This document shows positions 1-5,862 of a DNA stretch of 12,757 nt, piece after piece. The stretch lies in the NCBI GenBank assembly GCA_003514205.1, contig DORQ01000035.1, forward strand, positions 1 through 12,757. Reading direction: 5' to 3'. Position 1 is the stretch's first letter; every line of letters starts with the position of its first letter. The DNA is from Acidimicrobiaceae bacterium. Lineage in GTDB: Bacteria > Actinomycetota > Acidimicrobiia > Acidimicrobiales > Microtrichaceae. Both the position numbers and the translations under genes were made by a program. The notes beneath the pieces were generated by a model. The model was not told the origin of the DNA. It made no database searches and saw nothing but the letters and a program-made list of their open reading frames with translations.

Positions 1-503
1 CATCGAACCAGTCAGCTCCGGCAACCTCGACGAGCGTCCCAGCGGCCTCCACGGAGATGGCGCCCTCATCTGCCCCGCTCGCCACGAGCACCACGACCTC
101 CACGCTGCCGGCCGATGAAGGTGATGGGGTCAAGGCACCGCCTCAGAAAGTTGAACTGAAGCCAAGCTGGCTTCCCCACGGTTCAAGTGTGTACAGCGAG
201 GATGACGAGGCAACGCAACGCCGGATATCCCAGCTTCAACTTGGGGCTGCTGCAGTGGTTCAGGCACCCAAGGACACCACCGTGGCGAAACCTGGGGGCT
301 CCACCACCACTGTGGCCGTGCCCAGTTCAACTGCGCCCAAGAAATCATCAACGCCACCCTCTGAACCCGCAGCTCCCTCACCACCAGTCGAACCCCAACC
401 TCCAGCGACGACGCCAGTGGTGCCTGAGGCTCCACCTGCAGTCGCACCCGAGCCTGCTCCTAGTCCGGATCCGGCCGCAGCGGGCACACCGGCGCCTACC
501 TGA
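1..503 (+). CDS. C-terminal part of a Pro/Thr/Ser/Ala-rich protein (5' end outside window)
   Basis: The reading frame is open from the window edge (first full codon at 3) to a TGA at 501-503, giving 166 visible residues. There is an in-frame ATG at 57, but no stop lies upstream of it, so the gene almost certainly begins before the window. The visible part is low complexity: a Ser/Thr/Pro/Ala stretch, a more ordinary charged segment (around LPHGSSVYSEDDEATQRR), then a long Pro-rich tail ending in GTPAPT. Nothing here is a recognisable domain. Such tails are common in wall-spanning or secreted actinobacterial proteins. In mycobacteria the gene just upstream of rsmA is the resuscitation-promoting factor rpfB, so an exported wall protein is a reasonable but unproven guess. 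Its stop overlaps the rsmA start by one base (TGATG), implying translational coupling. Confidence 0.6.
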   Translation, partial: SNQSAPATSTSVPAASTEMAPSSAPLATSTTTSTLPADEGDGVKAPPQKVELKPSWLPHGSSVYSEDDEATQRRISQLQLGAAAVVQAPKDTTVAKPGGSTTTVAVPSSTAPKKSSTPPSEPAAPSPPVEPQPPATTPVVPEAPPAVAPEPAPSPDPAAAGTPAPT

Positions 504-1351
504 TGGTGAACGAGGAAGCGGCGCCAGCGCTCATGACCCGGACCTGGCTCAATTCGTTGATGCAGCGTTACGACTTGAGGCCACACAAAACCTTGGGTCA
601 GAACTACGTGGTCGACCCGAATACCATTCGGAGAATTGTTCGGCTTTCGGGCATCCAACCTGGCGATCAAGTGATCGAGATTGGACCGGGGCTTGGATCG
701 CTCACGCTCGGCTGTATCGAGGTCGGGGCTGATGTGTTGGCGCTGGAAATTGATGACCGTGTATTGCCAGCGCTCTCAGAGGTAGTGGGGGACAAGGCGC
801 GAGTGCTTCATTGTGATGCACTGACGGTCGAATGGAGTCAATTGTTGGGACCCGGTCCCTACATGGTGATTGCCAACCTGCCCTACAACGTTGCCGCATC
901 CGTGGTGTTGAACATGCTTGCCCAGGCTCCAGCGGCCCGTTCGTTCTTAGTGATGGTTCAACGCGAGGTGGCTCAACGGTTCGTGGCGAAACCCGGAACA
1001 AAGGCGTACGGAATTCCGAGCGTCAAAACTGCATTCTGGGGAACGGCAACGATGGTTGGTGACGTACCGGCTGACGTGTTCGTTCCAAAGCCCAATGTTG
1101 CTTCCTCGCTGGTTCGGATCGATCGGCACCCAACGAGCGCGCTTCCGGATCCCGAGTTCGTCTTTCCGCTTGTCCAGGCCGGCTTCGCACAACGGCGTAA
1201 GACGTTGCGCAACTCGTTGTCTGGAATGGTTTCCGCTGAAGCGTTCAGACTCGCCGAGATTGACCCAGGTGACCGGCCTGAGCAGCTCGGAATTGAAGCC
1301 TGGGTTCGACTGAGCGAAGCCGTTTCCAGCTCAGCCAAACCCTCAGGCTAG
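503..1351 (+). CDS. rsmA: RsmA/KsgA, 16S rRNA (adenine1518-N6/adenine1519-N6)-dimethyltransferase
   Basis: This SAM-dependent enzyme dimethylates two adjacent adenines in the 3'-terminal hairpin (helix 45) of 16S rRNA during late 30S assembly. With the 503 start it is 282 residues, normal for the family. Visible motifs are LGQNYVVD (31-38, the family's LGQNF signature), the SAM-binding EIGPGLGSLT (59-68), the acidic ribose-binding residue in LEIDD (81-85), D105 in HCDAL, the catalytic NLPYN (125-129), and the C-terminal FAQRRKTLRNSL helix typical of RsmA. The ATG at 503 overlaps the upstream stop and has only a weak ribosome site, so coupling is likely. ATG 533 (residue 11) is an alternative start that still leaves the whole methylase fold. 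The ispE start lies only 9 bases after the stop, so the two genes probably form one operon. Confidence 0.96.
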   Translation: MVNEEAAPALMTRTWLNSLMQRYDLRPHKTLGQNYVVDPNTIRRIVRLSGIQPGDQVIEIGPGLGSLTLGCIEVGADVLALEIDDRVLPALSEVVGDKARVLHCDALTVEWSQLLGPGPYMVIANLPYNVAASVVLNMLAQAPAARSFLVMVQREVAQRFVAKPGTKAYGIPSVKTAFWGTATMVGDVPADVFVPKPNVASSLVRIDRHPTSALPDPEFVFPLVQAGFAQRRKTLRNSLSGMVSAEAFRLAEIDPGDRPEQLGIEAWVRLSEAVSSSAKPSG

Positions 1352-1360
1352 GTTCATGAG

Positions 1361-2104
1361 ATGGCCGAACTCCAAGCGCCAGCCAAGCTCACACTGTCAC
1401 TTCGAATCACCGGGCTGCGCGCTGATGGGATGCACCTGATTGATGCCGAGATGGTGTCACTCGATCTGATGGATCGAATTCTGATCGAGCAGGCTGACCA
1501 ATCGCAGGTCACGATGGGCGGCCCGGCCTCAACTGCGTTGCGTGCCCTTGATCCCAAGGATGATCTTGTGGCTCGCGCACTCCGACTGGTGGACAGAACC
1601 GCCCGTGTTTCCGTCGAGAAGAACATTCCTGCTGGGGCTGGGCTTGGCGGAGGCTCAAGTGATGCTGCCGCGATTCTCCGCTGGGCGGGGTTCAATGATT
1701 CTCGAGCGGCGGCAAACCTTGGAGCGGACGTGGCGTTCAGCCTCGTTGGCGGAAGGGCTCGGGTTACCGGCATTGGCGAGGTGATCGAACCGCTTCCGTT
1801 CCACGAGCAGATCTTCACCTTGCTCACGCCGCCGGTTCATTGCTCAACACCAGTGGTCTATCGGCGCTGGGACGAGATGGGCGGGCCAGTGAGTTCCGAG
1901 ACTGCCGGAAATGATCTGACTGACGCGGCGATCGAGGCCTATCCGGAACTCAGGGAATGGCGCGCTCTCCTGCGCGATCTGACTGAACAAGAGCCACGAC
2001 TGGCTGGTAGCGGCTCCACATGGTTCGTCTCCGGAGCCTACGAGGGCCCGGGGTTTCGAGTAGTTCGAACCACCCCGGCGCTACCCCTCGGTGACCCTTA
2101 CTAG
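1361..2104 (+). CDS. ispE: IspE, 4-diphosphocytidyl-2-C-methyl-D-erythritol kinase
   Basis: IspE is the GHMP-family kinase that phosphorylates the 2-hydroxyl of CDP-methylerythritol in the MEP pathway, which feeds quinones and the polyprenyl carriers used for wall and polysaccharide synthesis. The catalytic Lys is in PAKLTLSL (K9). The ATP-binding loop AGAGLGGGSSDAA spans 91-103, the catalytic Asp is in GADVAFSLVGG (D123), and the third GHMP motif is LAGSGST (214-220). STPVVYRRWDE (162-172) and NDL (184-186) are also family features. At 247 residues it is shorter than the usual 280-300; the shortening appears spread through loops and the C terminus, since all motifs are present. The usual Asn in the AKxNL motif is Thr here. 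It follows rsmA by 9 bases, as in many actinobacteria. Confidence 0.93.
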   Translation: MAELQAPAKLTLSLRITGLRADGMHLIDAEMVSLDLMDRILIEQADQSQVTMGGPASTALRALDPKDDLVARALRLVDRTARVSVEKNIPAGAGLGGGSSDAAAILRWAGFNDSRAAANLGADVAFSLVGGRARVTGIGEVIEPLPFHEQIFTLLTPPVHCSTPVVYRRWDEMGGPVSSETAGNDLTDAAIEAYPELREWRALLRDLTEQEPRLAGSGSTWFVSGAYEGPGFRVVRTTPALPLGDPY

Positions 2105-2139
2105 TGGAGTGTTGAACACGTAGTAGGAGACCAAAACCC

Positions 2140-2160
2140 AAAAAACCGCCATGTGGGCGG
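2140..2160 (-). terminator. Intrinsic terminator of the bS22 gene, between two convergent genes
   Basis: Read on the minus strand this is CCGCC-CACAT-GGCGG followed directly by TTTTTT: a perfect 5-bp GC stem, a 5-base loop and a U tract. It sits 36 bases downstream of the bS22 stop. On the plus strand the hairpin also follows ispE, but there the bases after it are CTCTTC with no U run, so it should work mainly for the minus-strand gene. Confidence 0.7.
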
Positions 2161-2195
2161 CTCTTCAGGATATGAAGTTGTCGCCAAGCTGGGGA

Positions 2196-2297
2196 CTATT
2201 TCCCGCGAGCTCGACGCTGATGACGAGTGCGGCGAAGCAGCTTGCGGTGCTTCTTCTTGCGCATTCGTTTCCGTCGTTTTTTAATCAGTGAACCCAT
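2196..2297 (-). CDS. Small ribosomal protein bS22 (AURKAIP1/COX24 domain protein)
   Basis: The minus strand encodes a 33-residue, extremely basic protein from ATG (2297-2295) to TAG (2198-2196). It begins MGSLIKKRRKRMRKKKHRK and continues LLRRTRHQRR to an ARGK end. This matches the actinobacterial bS22 family (MGSVIKKRRKRM-KKKHRKLLR pattern), a tiny 30S subunit protein first noticed in mycobacterial ribosome structures and annotated as AURKAIP1/COX24 domain protein. Length and the order of basic clusters agree with the family. No Shine-Dalgarno sequence is visible before the ATG. A possible promoter ends about ten bases upstream, so translation may be leaderless. A strong terminator follows. 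The gene is convergent with ispE and divergent from the polysaccharide genes, and stands alone as a transcription unit. Confidence 0.9.
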   Translation of the reverse strand: MGSLIKKRRKRMRKKKHRKLLRRTRHQRRARGK

Positions 2298-2307
2298 GGC
2301 GCTGCAC

Positions 2308-2337
2308 AACATAGCGACACTTGCCGCTCAATGCGAA
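2308..2337 (-). promoter_or_regulatory. Possible promoter of the bS22 gene
   Basis: On the minus strand, TTCGCA (2337-2332) and TATGTT (2313-2308) are separated by 18 bases; each matches the sigma-70-type consensus at four of six positions. The expected start site would fall only a few bases before the bS22 ATG at 2297, which fits the absence of a Shine-Dalgarno sequence and suggests a leaderless or nearly leaderless mRNA. This is a by-eye match. Confidence 0.3.
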
Positions 2338-2615
2338 CTGAGCTGATCTGCGCCTCTCAGGACAGCGTCGTTCTGGTAGGTATTTTCCTTGCTCCACCGA
2401 TCTCGGTGATCCCCACGAGGCGACGAAACGTCACTATTCGGGCCCTTTCGGCAATTTTCAATGGGAATCGTACTCTCAAGAGGATGTGAAGCTGTTGTGA
2501 ATGATGAGCGAATTGCTTGCATGTCTGGCCTCCAAGGGCGCATTGTCGGTAGCCTGCGGAGTTGAAGCGGCTCTGTCCGCTCATCCCCTGCCGGTTTGTG
2601 TCGTTGGCGGGTACT

Positions 2616-2620
2616 GAAGG
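2616..2620 (+). promoter_or_regulatory. Ribosome-binding site that sets the Wzz-like gene start
   Basis: GAAGG lies 7 bases before the ATG at 2628. The same frame is open back to a TTG at 2562, but that codon has no such site before it and the extra 22 residues look unlike a protein N terminus, so 2628 is preferred. Confidence 0.6.
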
Positions 2621-2627
2621 TGGCGTA

Positions 2628-3989
2628 ATGGTTGACATTGTGAATACGAACCAGGGGTCTGGCGGCGCGCTTGCAACACTCGCCGACCCCACGATTATCG
2701 AGGAACGTAGCGCGCTGAGTTTTCGCTTCAGTAAGCGGACTTGGCTAGCGATTGGTGCTGTGACGTTGCTCGCAGCGCTTCTTGGCCTTGGCGTCTCGTT
2801 TCTGGTGCCCAAGCAATACGCGGTGACCCGAACGCTCATCGTGATGTCGGGCAACAACAGCAACGACAACGACACGTTGATTCGGAGCTTCGAAGCGATC
2901 ATGGGCCACAAGGGGTTCGCGACCGAGCTCAAGGCACGAACCGATATTGATCTTCCTGTTGAGACGCTGAAGTCAATGATTTCAGTTGATCGACCGGCGC
3001 TCTCGGCGAATCTGGAAGTCACGACTCGCTCGGAGAAGCTTGCGCTTGCGAAGACGGTGTCAGACGAAATCATCCCGACGCTTCAGGAGATCGTTGAGAG
3101 CGGCCAGAAGTCACTTCCGATTGAGAGTCGCATCCCAGGACCCATCGTGCAGGAAGTGTTTGCCACACCAACTATTGAGGAGGTGTATGTGCCGTGGTTC
3201 GCTGGCCTGCTGACGGCTGCAGGTTTGGGCTTTCTCCTGTCGTTCCTAGCAGCCACCTTCCGCCAATACCGCAAGCCCGTCATCGGAACTGCCCGCGACG
3301 TGGGCTCCTCGCTCGACATTCCAGTGCTGGCGCGGATCTCCGCTGTTGGTGACGGTCGTGGTACGAACCCACAGGACGCTGTGCTTGGAATGCTGTCGGC
3401 AATTGAGCGCCTGGGCGCGCGCGGCCCGATCCACCGTCTGGTAGTTGTGGGCCCTGAGAGCGATGTTGAGCGCTCCAAGCTCATTCTGGCTCTCGGCTGC
3501 GCGATTGCTCGGAACTTTGATCAACCCGTTGCACTGGTCGACGCCGACCTCGAGAACTTCTCGTTGACGAGGCTCGTTGGGGCCTCGGATGAACCGGGAT
3601 TGGCTGAGTGCCTTGCCGGACGGGTTGCGGTTGAGGACGCGATGCTTCAACTCGAAGAGGGGTACACCCCAGCGATGCTTGAAGGGCTCATCCCTCCAAC
3701 TGGAATGATCCGGATTCTGCCGGCGGGTGTGGATCGCAGCGGAAACATCCTTCGGATGCGCTCGAACCTGCACGAGGTTCTTGGAGAACTCAGCGGCAAC
3801 TATGTCGTCGTTGTCGATGGTCCTCAGATTCCGGGACCCGTGCCGAGTGGCCAGCTGATGTCGCTGGCAGACGCAACCATCGTGGTTGTCACCGAGGGGT
3901 CGACCTCGCTTCGAGATGCACGATTTACGGGCGATGCGCTGCGAAGCCTTACCTCCAATCCCGTCGGTGCGGTCGTCATTCGCCGGTAG
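2628..3989 (+). CDS. Wzz/BY-kinase-like polysaccharide co-polymerase with degenerate P-loop
   Basis: The 453-residue protein has the layout of a polysaccharide co-polymerase fused to a bacterial tyrosine-kinase-like domain. A cytoplasmic N terminus is followed by a membrane helix (about 39-60), an extracytoplasmic segment (about 61-186, as in Wzz proteins), a second helix (about 188-211) and a cytoplasmic ParA/MinD-like domain. That domain keeps VALVDADLEN (301-310, the Walker A' position, normally LLIDxDxR) and YVVVVDGPQ (392-400, Walker B). The expected Walker A is VVVGPESDVERSKLILALG (272-290), which lacks the GKS/T signature. There is no C-terminal tyrosine cluster. Such proteins regulate chain length and export of capsule or exopolysaccharide at the inner membrane. 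I infer a structural or regulatory role here rather than autokinase activity. It precedes a sugar phosphotransferase and a glycosyltransferase, which supports the pathway. Confidence 0.8.
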   Translation: MVDIVNTNQGSGGALATLADPTIIEERSALSFRFSKRTWLAIGAVTLLAALLGLGVSFLVPKQYAVTRTLIVMSGNNSNDNDTLIRSFEAIMGHKGFATELKARTDIDLPVETLKSMISVDRPALSANLEVTTRSEKLALAKTVSDEIIPTLQEIVESGQKSLPIESRIPGPIVQEVFATPTIEEVYVPWFAGLLTAAGLGFLLSFLAATFRQYRKPVIGTARDVGSSLDIPVLARISAVGDGRGTNPQDAVLGMLSAIERLGARGPIHRLVVVGPESDVERSKLILALGCAIARNFDQPVALVDADLENFSLTRLVGASDEPGLAECLAGRVAVEDAMLQLEEGYTPAMLEGLIPPTGMIRILPAGVDRSGNILRMRSNLHEVLGELSGNYVVVVDGPQIPGPVPSGQLMSLADATIVVVTEGSTSLRDARFTGDALRSLTSNPVGAVVIRR

Positions 3990-4020
3990 GCGAGCGGCCA
4001 TCCGCGAGGCGAGCCCGGAG

Positions 4021-4050
4021 ATGAGTTCGCGTGCAGTTCGACGAACTCGT
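4021..4050 (+). terminator. Inverted repeat after the Wzz-like gene, possible terminator
   Basis: ATGAGTTCG (4021-4029) pairs with CGAACTCGT (4042-4050), nine pairs including one G-U, around a 12-base loop. The loop side also carries a second AGTTCG, so AGTTCG-A-CGAACT (4035-4047) forms a tight palindrome. It begins 31 bases after the Wzz-like stop. No U tract follows, so it may be a U-less terminator, a processing site or an operator. Confidence 0.25.
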
Positions 4051-4237
4051 CTGAGAGGGCATGGTGGGCGGACGTGCGCAAGGTTTGGCGTGGTATCTGC
4101 CTTGTGAACTAAATTCAAGAATGGGTGTCTCCGGTGGAAGAACGAGCTGCGGAAGTTAGGCTTTTGAAACTCCTTTCGCAGAATCGGGTCAGTTTTGAGG
4201 CAACACGTGTCATCTCGTGAATCGCTCTATCTTCTCC

Positions 4238-4266
4238 TTGAGCAGAGATGATGTGTGTGGTTAGCT
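4238..4266 (+). promoter_or_regulatory. Weak promoter candidate before the sugar phosphotransferase gene
   Basis: TTGAGC (4238-4243) and TTAGCT (4261-4266) are 17 bases apart. The -35 begins with the conserved TTG, but the -10 is poor. Placement about 80 bases before the ATG is reasonable. Confidence 0.2.
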
Positions 4267-4294
4267 ACACGGTGTCGGGTTACCTTGAGGTGAT

Positions 4295-4331
4295 GTCGGG
4301 GGATTTCCCTCCGATCGCTGAAATGCCCGAC
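4295..4331 (+). other. Leader hairpin just before the sugar phosphotransferase ribosome site
   Basis: GTCGGG (4295-4300) pairs with CCCGAC (4326-4331), and inside it ATTT (4303-4306) pairs with AAAT (4321-4324), leaving a small internal loop and a 14-base terminal loop. The structure ends 9 bases before the GGGGA ribosome site, so it could affect translation of the downstream gene. It could also be chance in a GC-rich leader. Confidence 0.3.
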
Positions 4332-4351
4332 TCGGACGGTGGGGAATTGCA

Positions 4352-5860
4352 ATGTTTGGGCTGAGTACAGCAGAAAATCGAGACGAGGCTGGGGAGCCCA
4401 CTCACAAAGCTGAAGGCGAGCTGGTCCTTGTCGCGGACAATCGACCTCCCGTCGAACCCAATCAATCCGACGCCTCGCGTTCCCAGCGGCGGGGAATTGG
4501 CGCTTGGTTGCGAATCTTTGCGGTGGTGGTGGACGCCGTTGCAATCTCGGCGATTCCACTGGTGTGGGTTGCCCTGTACTCGCCTGAACTGAGCGAGGTC
4601 GAGCAACGTTCATACATCAAGCTGGCCGCCCTCTATTCAGTGATAGCGCTGCTCCTCGTCATACCGACGCAACGGCGGCTCCGTGTCGCCACGCGCCCCA
4701 GCCAAGTGTTCGGCAGCATTGTGGTCAGAGTGGGATTCGCTCAAATGCTGGCGGCGAGCCTGACGTGGTGGGCCACTCGAGTGGAAACCGCGTTGTGGGC
4801 GAAGATCACCCTCGCCACTGTCGCAGTGTTGTGGATTGGCAGATTGATCAGCTTCAAACTCACCCACTCGGCTCGTGAGCGAGGTTTCGATCTCGAAGAC
4901 ACCCTCTTAGTGGGGACTGGCAGTGTGGGCGTTGATGTGGCTGAGGCCATGCTTCGAAATCCAGAGTGTGGGCTCATCCCGGTTGCCTTCGTCGATCGAT
5001 GCCAGAGCGATGGCCCACTCCCGGTGATTGGCCGCCCCGAGGATCTTGAGGTGATCCTTGAGGAGTCCCAGATTCGCCATGTCATTCTCGGATACGGGCT
5101 CGCCACCGATGCTGAGATTGTGGCCATCGTGCGGAAATGCAGTCATCTGCCAGTGCAGTTCTACGCAATTCCGAGGTTCTTCGAGTTGGGGATTCCGACG
5201 GACCGTCGAGGGTTCGAGGTTGACGGATTTGCGCTGAGCCCGATCGGCAAGCCCGGCCACTACCACGCCATGTGGCCGCTCAAGCGTGCCTTCGACCTCG
5301 CCGTGAGCTCGGTGCTTCTCGTGTTGACAGCGCCCCTGATGGCGTTCTGCGCGCTTGCCGTGAAACTCACGAGTCCCGGCCCAGTTCTCTTCAAACAAGA
5401 GCGAGTGAGCACCGACAACATCCCGTTTGACATCTTGAAGTTCCGAACCATGAAGTTCGTTGCCGACCCAGAGCTGCAAGCGAAACTGGACCAGAAGGCG
5501 CAGGCCGTGAACTTGGACGACGATCGGATCACCTCCATCGGCAAGTTTCTTCGCAAATCACACTTGGACGAGTTGCCCCAGCTGTGGAACGTGTTTTGTG
5601 GCGAGATGTCGATCGTCGGCCCGAGGCCAGAACGTCCCTTCTTCGTGGATCTTCACTCTGATGAGATCGACGGCTACCAGCATCGCCATCGAGTGCCCGC
5701 GGGAATCACCGGCTGGGCACAGGTGAACGGCTACTGGGGTGATTCCTCACTCGAGGCTCGAGTTCGGTTGGACAATCGCTATATCGAGAGCTGGACCCCA
5801 GTGAAGGACCTTGTCATCGGTCTTCGCACAATTCCTACCTTGCTTGGTAAGCGCCGCTGA
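4352..5860 (+). CDS. Polyprenyl-phosphate sugar phosphotransferase (exopolysaccharide initiation)
   Basis: This 502-residue membrane enzyme belongs to the large, polytopic WbaP-type phosphoglycosyltransferases. They move a sugar phosphate from a UDP-sugar to undecaprenyl phosphate, the first committed step of exopolysaccharide, capsule or O-antigen repeat synthesis. About four N-terminal membrane segments lie between residues 53 and 168. A Rossmann-like domain follows with GTGSVG (188-193), then a hydrophobic segment (about 314-336) starting the catalytic domain at WPLKRAFDLAVSS (308-320). Catalytic signatures are KFRTMK, HLDELPQLWNV (404-414, containing the Asp-Glu pair D406/E407), GEMSIVGPRPE (417-427) and GITGWAQVNG (451-460). 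GGGGA precedes the ATG by 6 bases. The sugar substrate (glucose, galactose or other) cannot be read from the sequence. The glycosyltransferase gene starts 2 bases after the stop. Confidence 0.92.
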   Translation: MFGLSTAENRDEAGEPTHKAEGELVLVADNRPPVEPNQSDASRSQRRGIGAWLRIFAVVVDAVAISAIPLVWVALYSPELSEVEQRSYIKLAALYSVIALLLVIPTQRRLRVATRPSQVFGSIVVRVGFAQMLAASLTWWATRVETALWAKITLATVAVLWIGRLISFKLTHSARERGFDLEDTLLVGTGSVGVDVAEAMLRNPECGLIPVAFVDRCQSDGPLPVIGRPEDLEVILEESQIRHVILGYGLATDAEIVAIVRKCSHLPVQFYAIPRFFELGIPTDRRGFEVDGFALSPIGKPGHYHAMWPLKRAFDLAVSSVLLVLTAPLMAFCALAVKLTSPGPVLFKQERVSTDNIPFDILKFRTMKFVADPELQAKLDQKAQAVNLDDDRITSIGKFLRKSHLDELPQLWNVFCGEMSIVGPRPERPFFVDLHSDEIDGYQHRHRVPAGITGWAQVNGYWGDSSLEARVRLDNRYIESWTPVKDLVIGLRTIPTLLGKRR

Positions 5861-5862
5861 CC

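Larger units (their letters stand above)
2298..2627. other. Divergent intergenic region between bS22 and the polysaccharide genes
   Basis: These 330 bases separate the minus-strand bS22 gene from the plus-strand Wzz-like gene, so they must carry the promoter for each unless the latter is read from elsewhere. Only the possible bS22 promoter stands out. I see no convincing plus-strand -35/-10 pair, tRNA or riboswitch. Close to the downstream gene, CCTGCC (2587-2592) can pair with GGCGGG (2606-2611), with one G-U pair and a 13-base loop, just before the ribosome-binding site. Reading frames through this stretch on either strand have no recognisable protein signature. Confidence 0.5.
3990..4351. 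other. Intergenic region between the Wzz-like and sugar phosphotransferase genes
   Basis: These 362 bases hold no gene I can support. They contain an inverted repeat shortly after the Wzz-like stop (4021-4050), a perfect 8-bp palindrome ACACGTGT (4203-4210), a weak promoter-like pair (4238-4266), a leader hairpin (4295-4331) and the ribosome-binding sequence GGGGA (4341-4345) of the next gene. The size and contents suggest the second and third polysaccharide genes have their own transcription start. Confidence 0.5.

Noticed and set aside
361..500. Pro/Ala/Thr-rich stretch as a possible tandem repeat array
   Set aside because: The amino acid bias is strong, but there is no regular repeat unit at DNA or protein level.
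187..732. Plus-strand open frame of 181 codons overlapping the first two genes
   Set aside because: Its translation is rich in Arg, His, Pro and Trp with no motif, and it overlaps rsmA, whose methylase motifs are unmistakable.
2109..2119. GTGTTGAACAC palindrome just after ispE
   Set aside because: An 11-base palindrome with a one-base centre cannot form an RNA hairpin of any strength, and there is no second copy suggesting an operator.
2562..2627. Upstream in-frame extension of the Wzz-like gene from a TTG at 2562
   Set aside because: It has no ribosome site, and the added 22 residues are unlike a Wzz N terminus; ATG 2628 has GAAGG at the right distance.
3246..4118. Long minus-strand open frame of 290 codons
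   Set aside because: It lies opposite the well-supported Wzz-like gene, has no family signature, and reads as a typical GC-rich antisense shadow. The minus-strand frames at 2357-3073, 4907-5479 and 11913-12563 were dropped for the same reason.
4061..4159. Small plus-strand frame of 32 codons in the 3990-4351 gap
   Set aside because: The purine-rich stretch before its ATG is only one base away, and the peptide shows no recognisable pattern.
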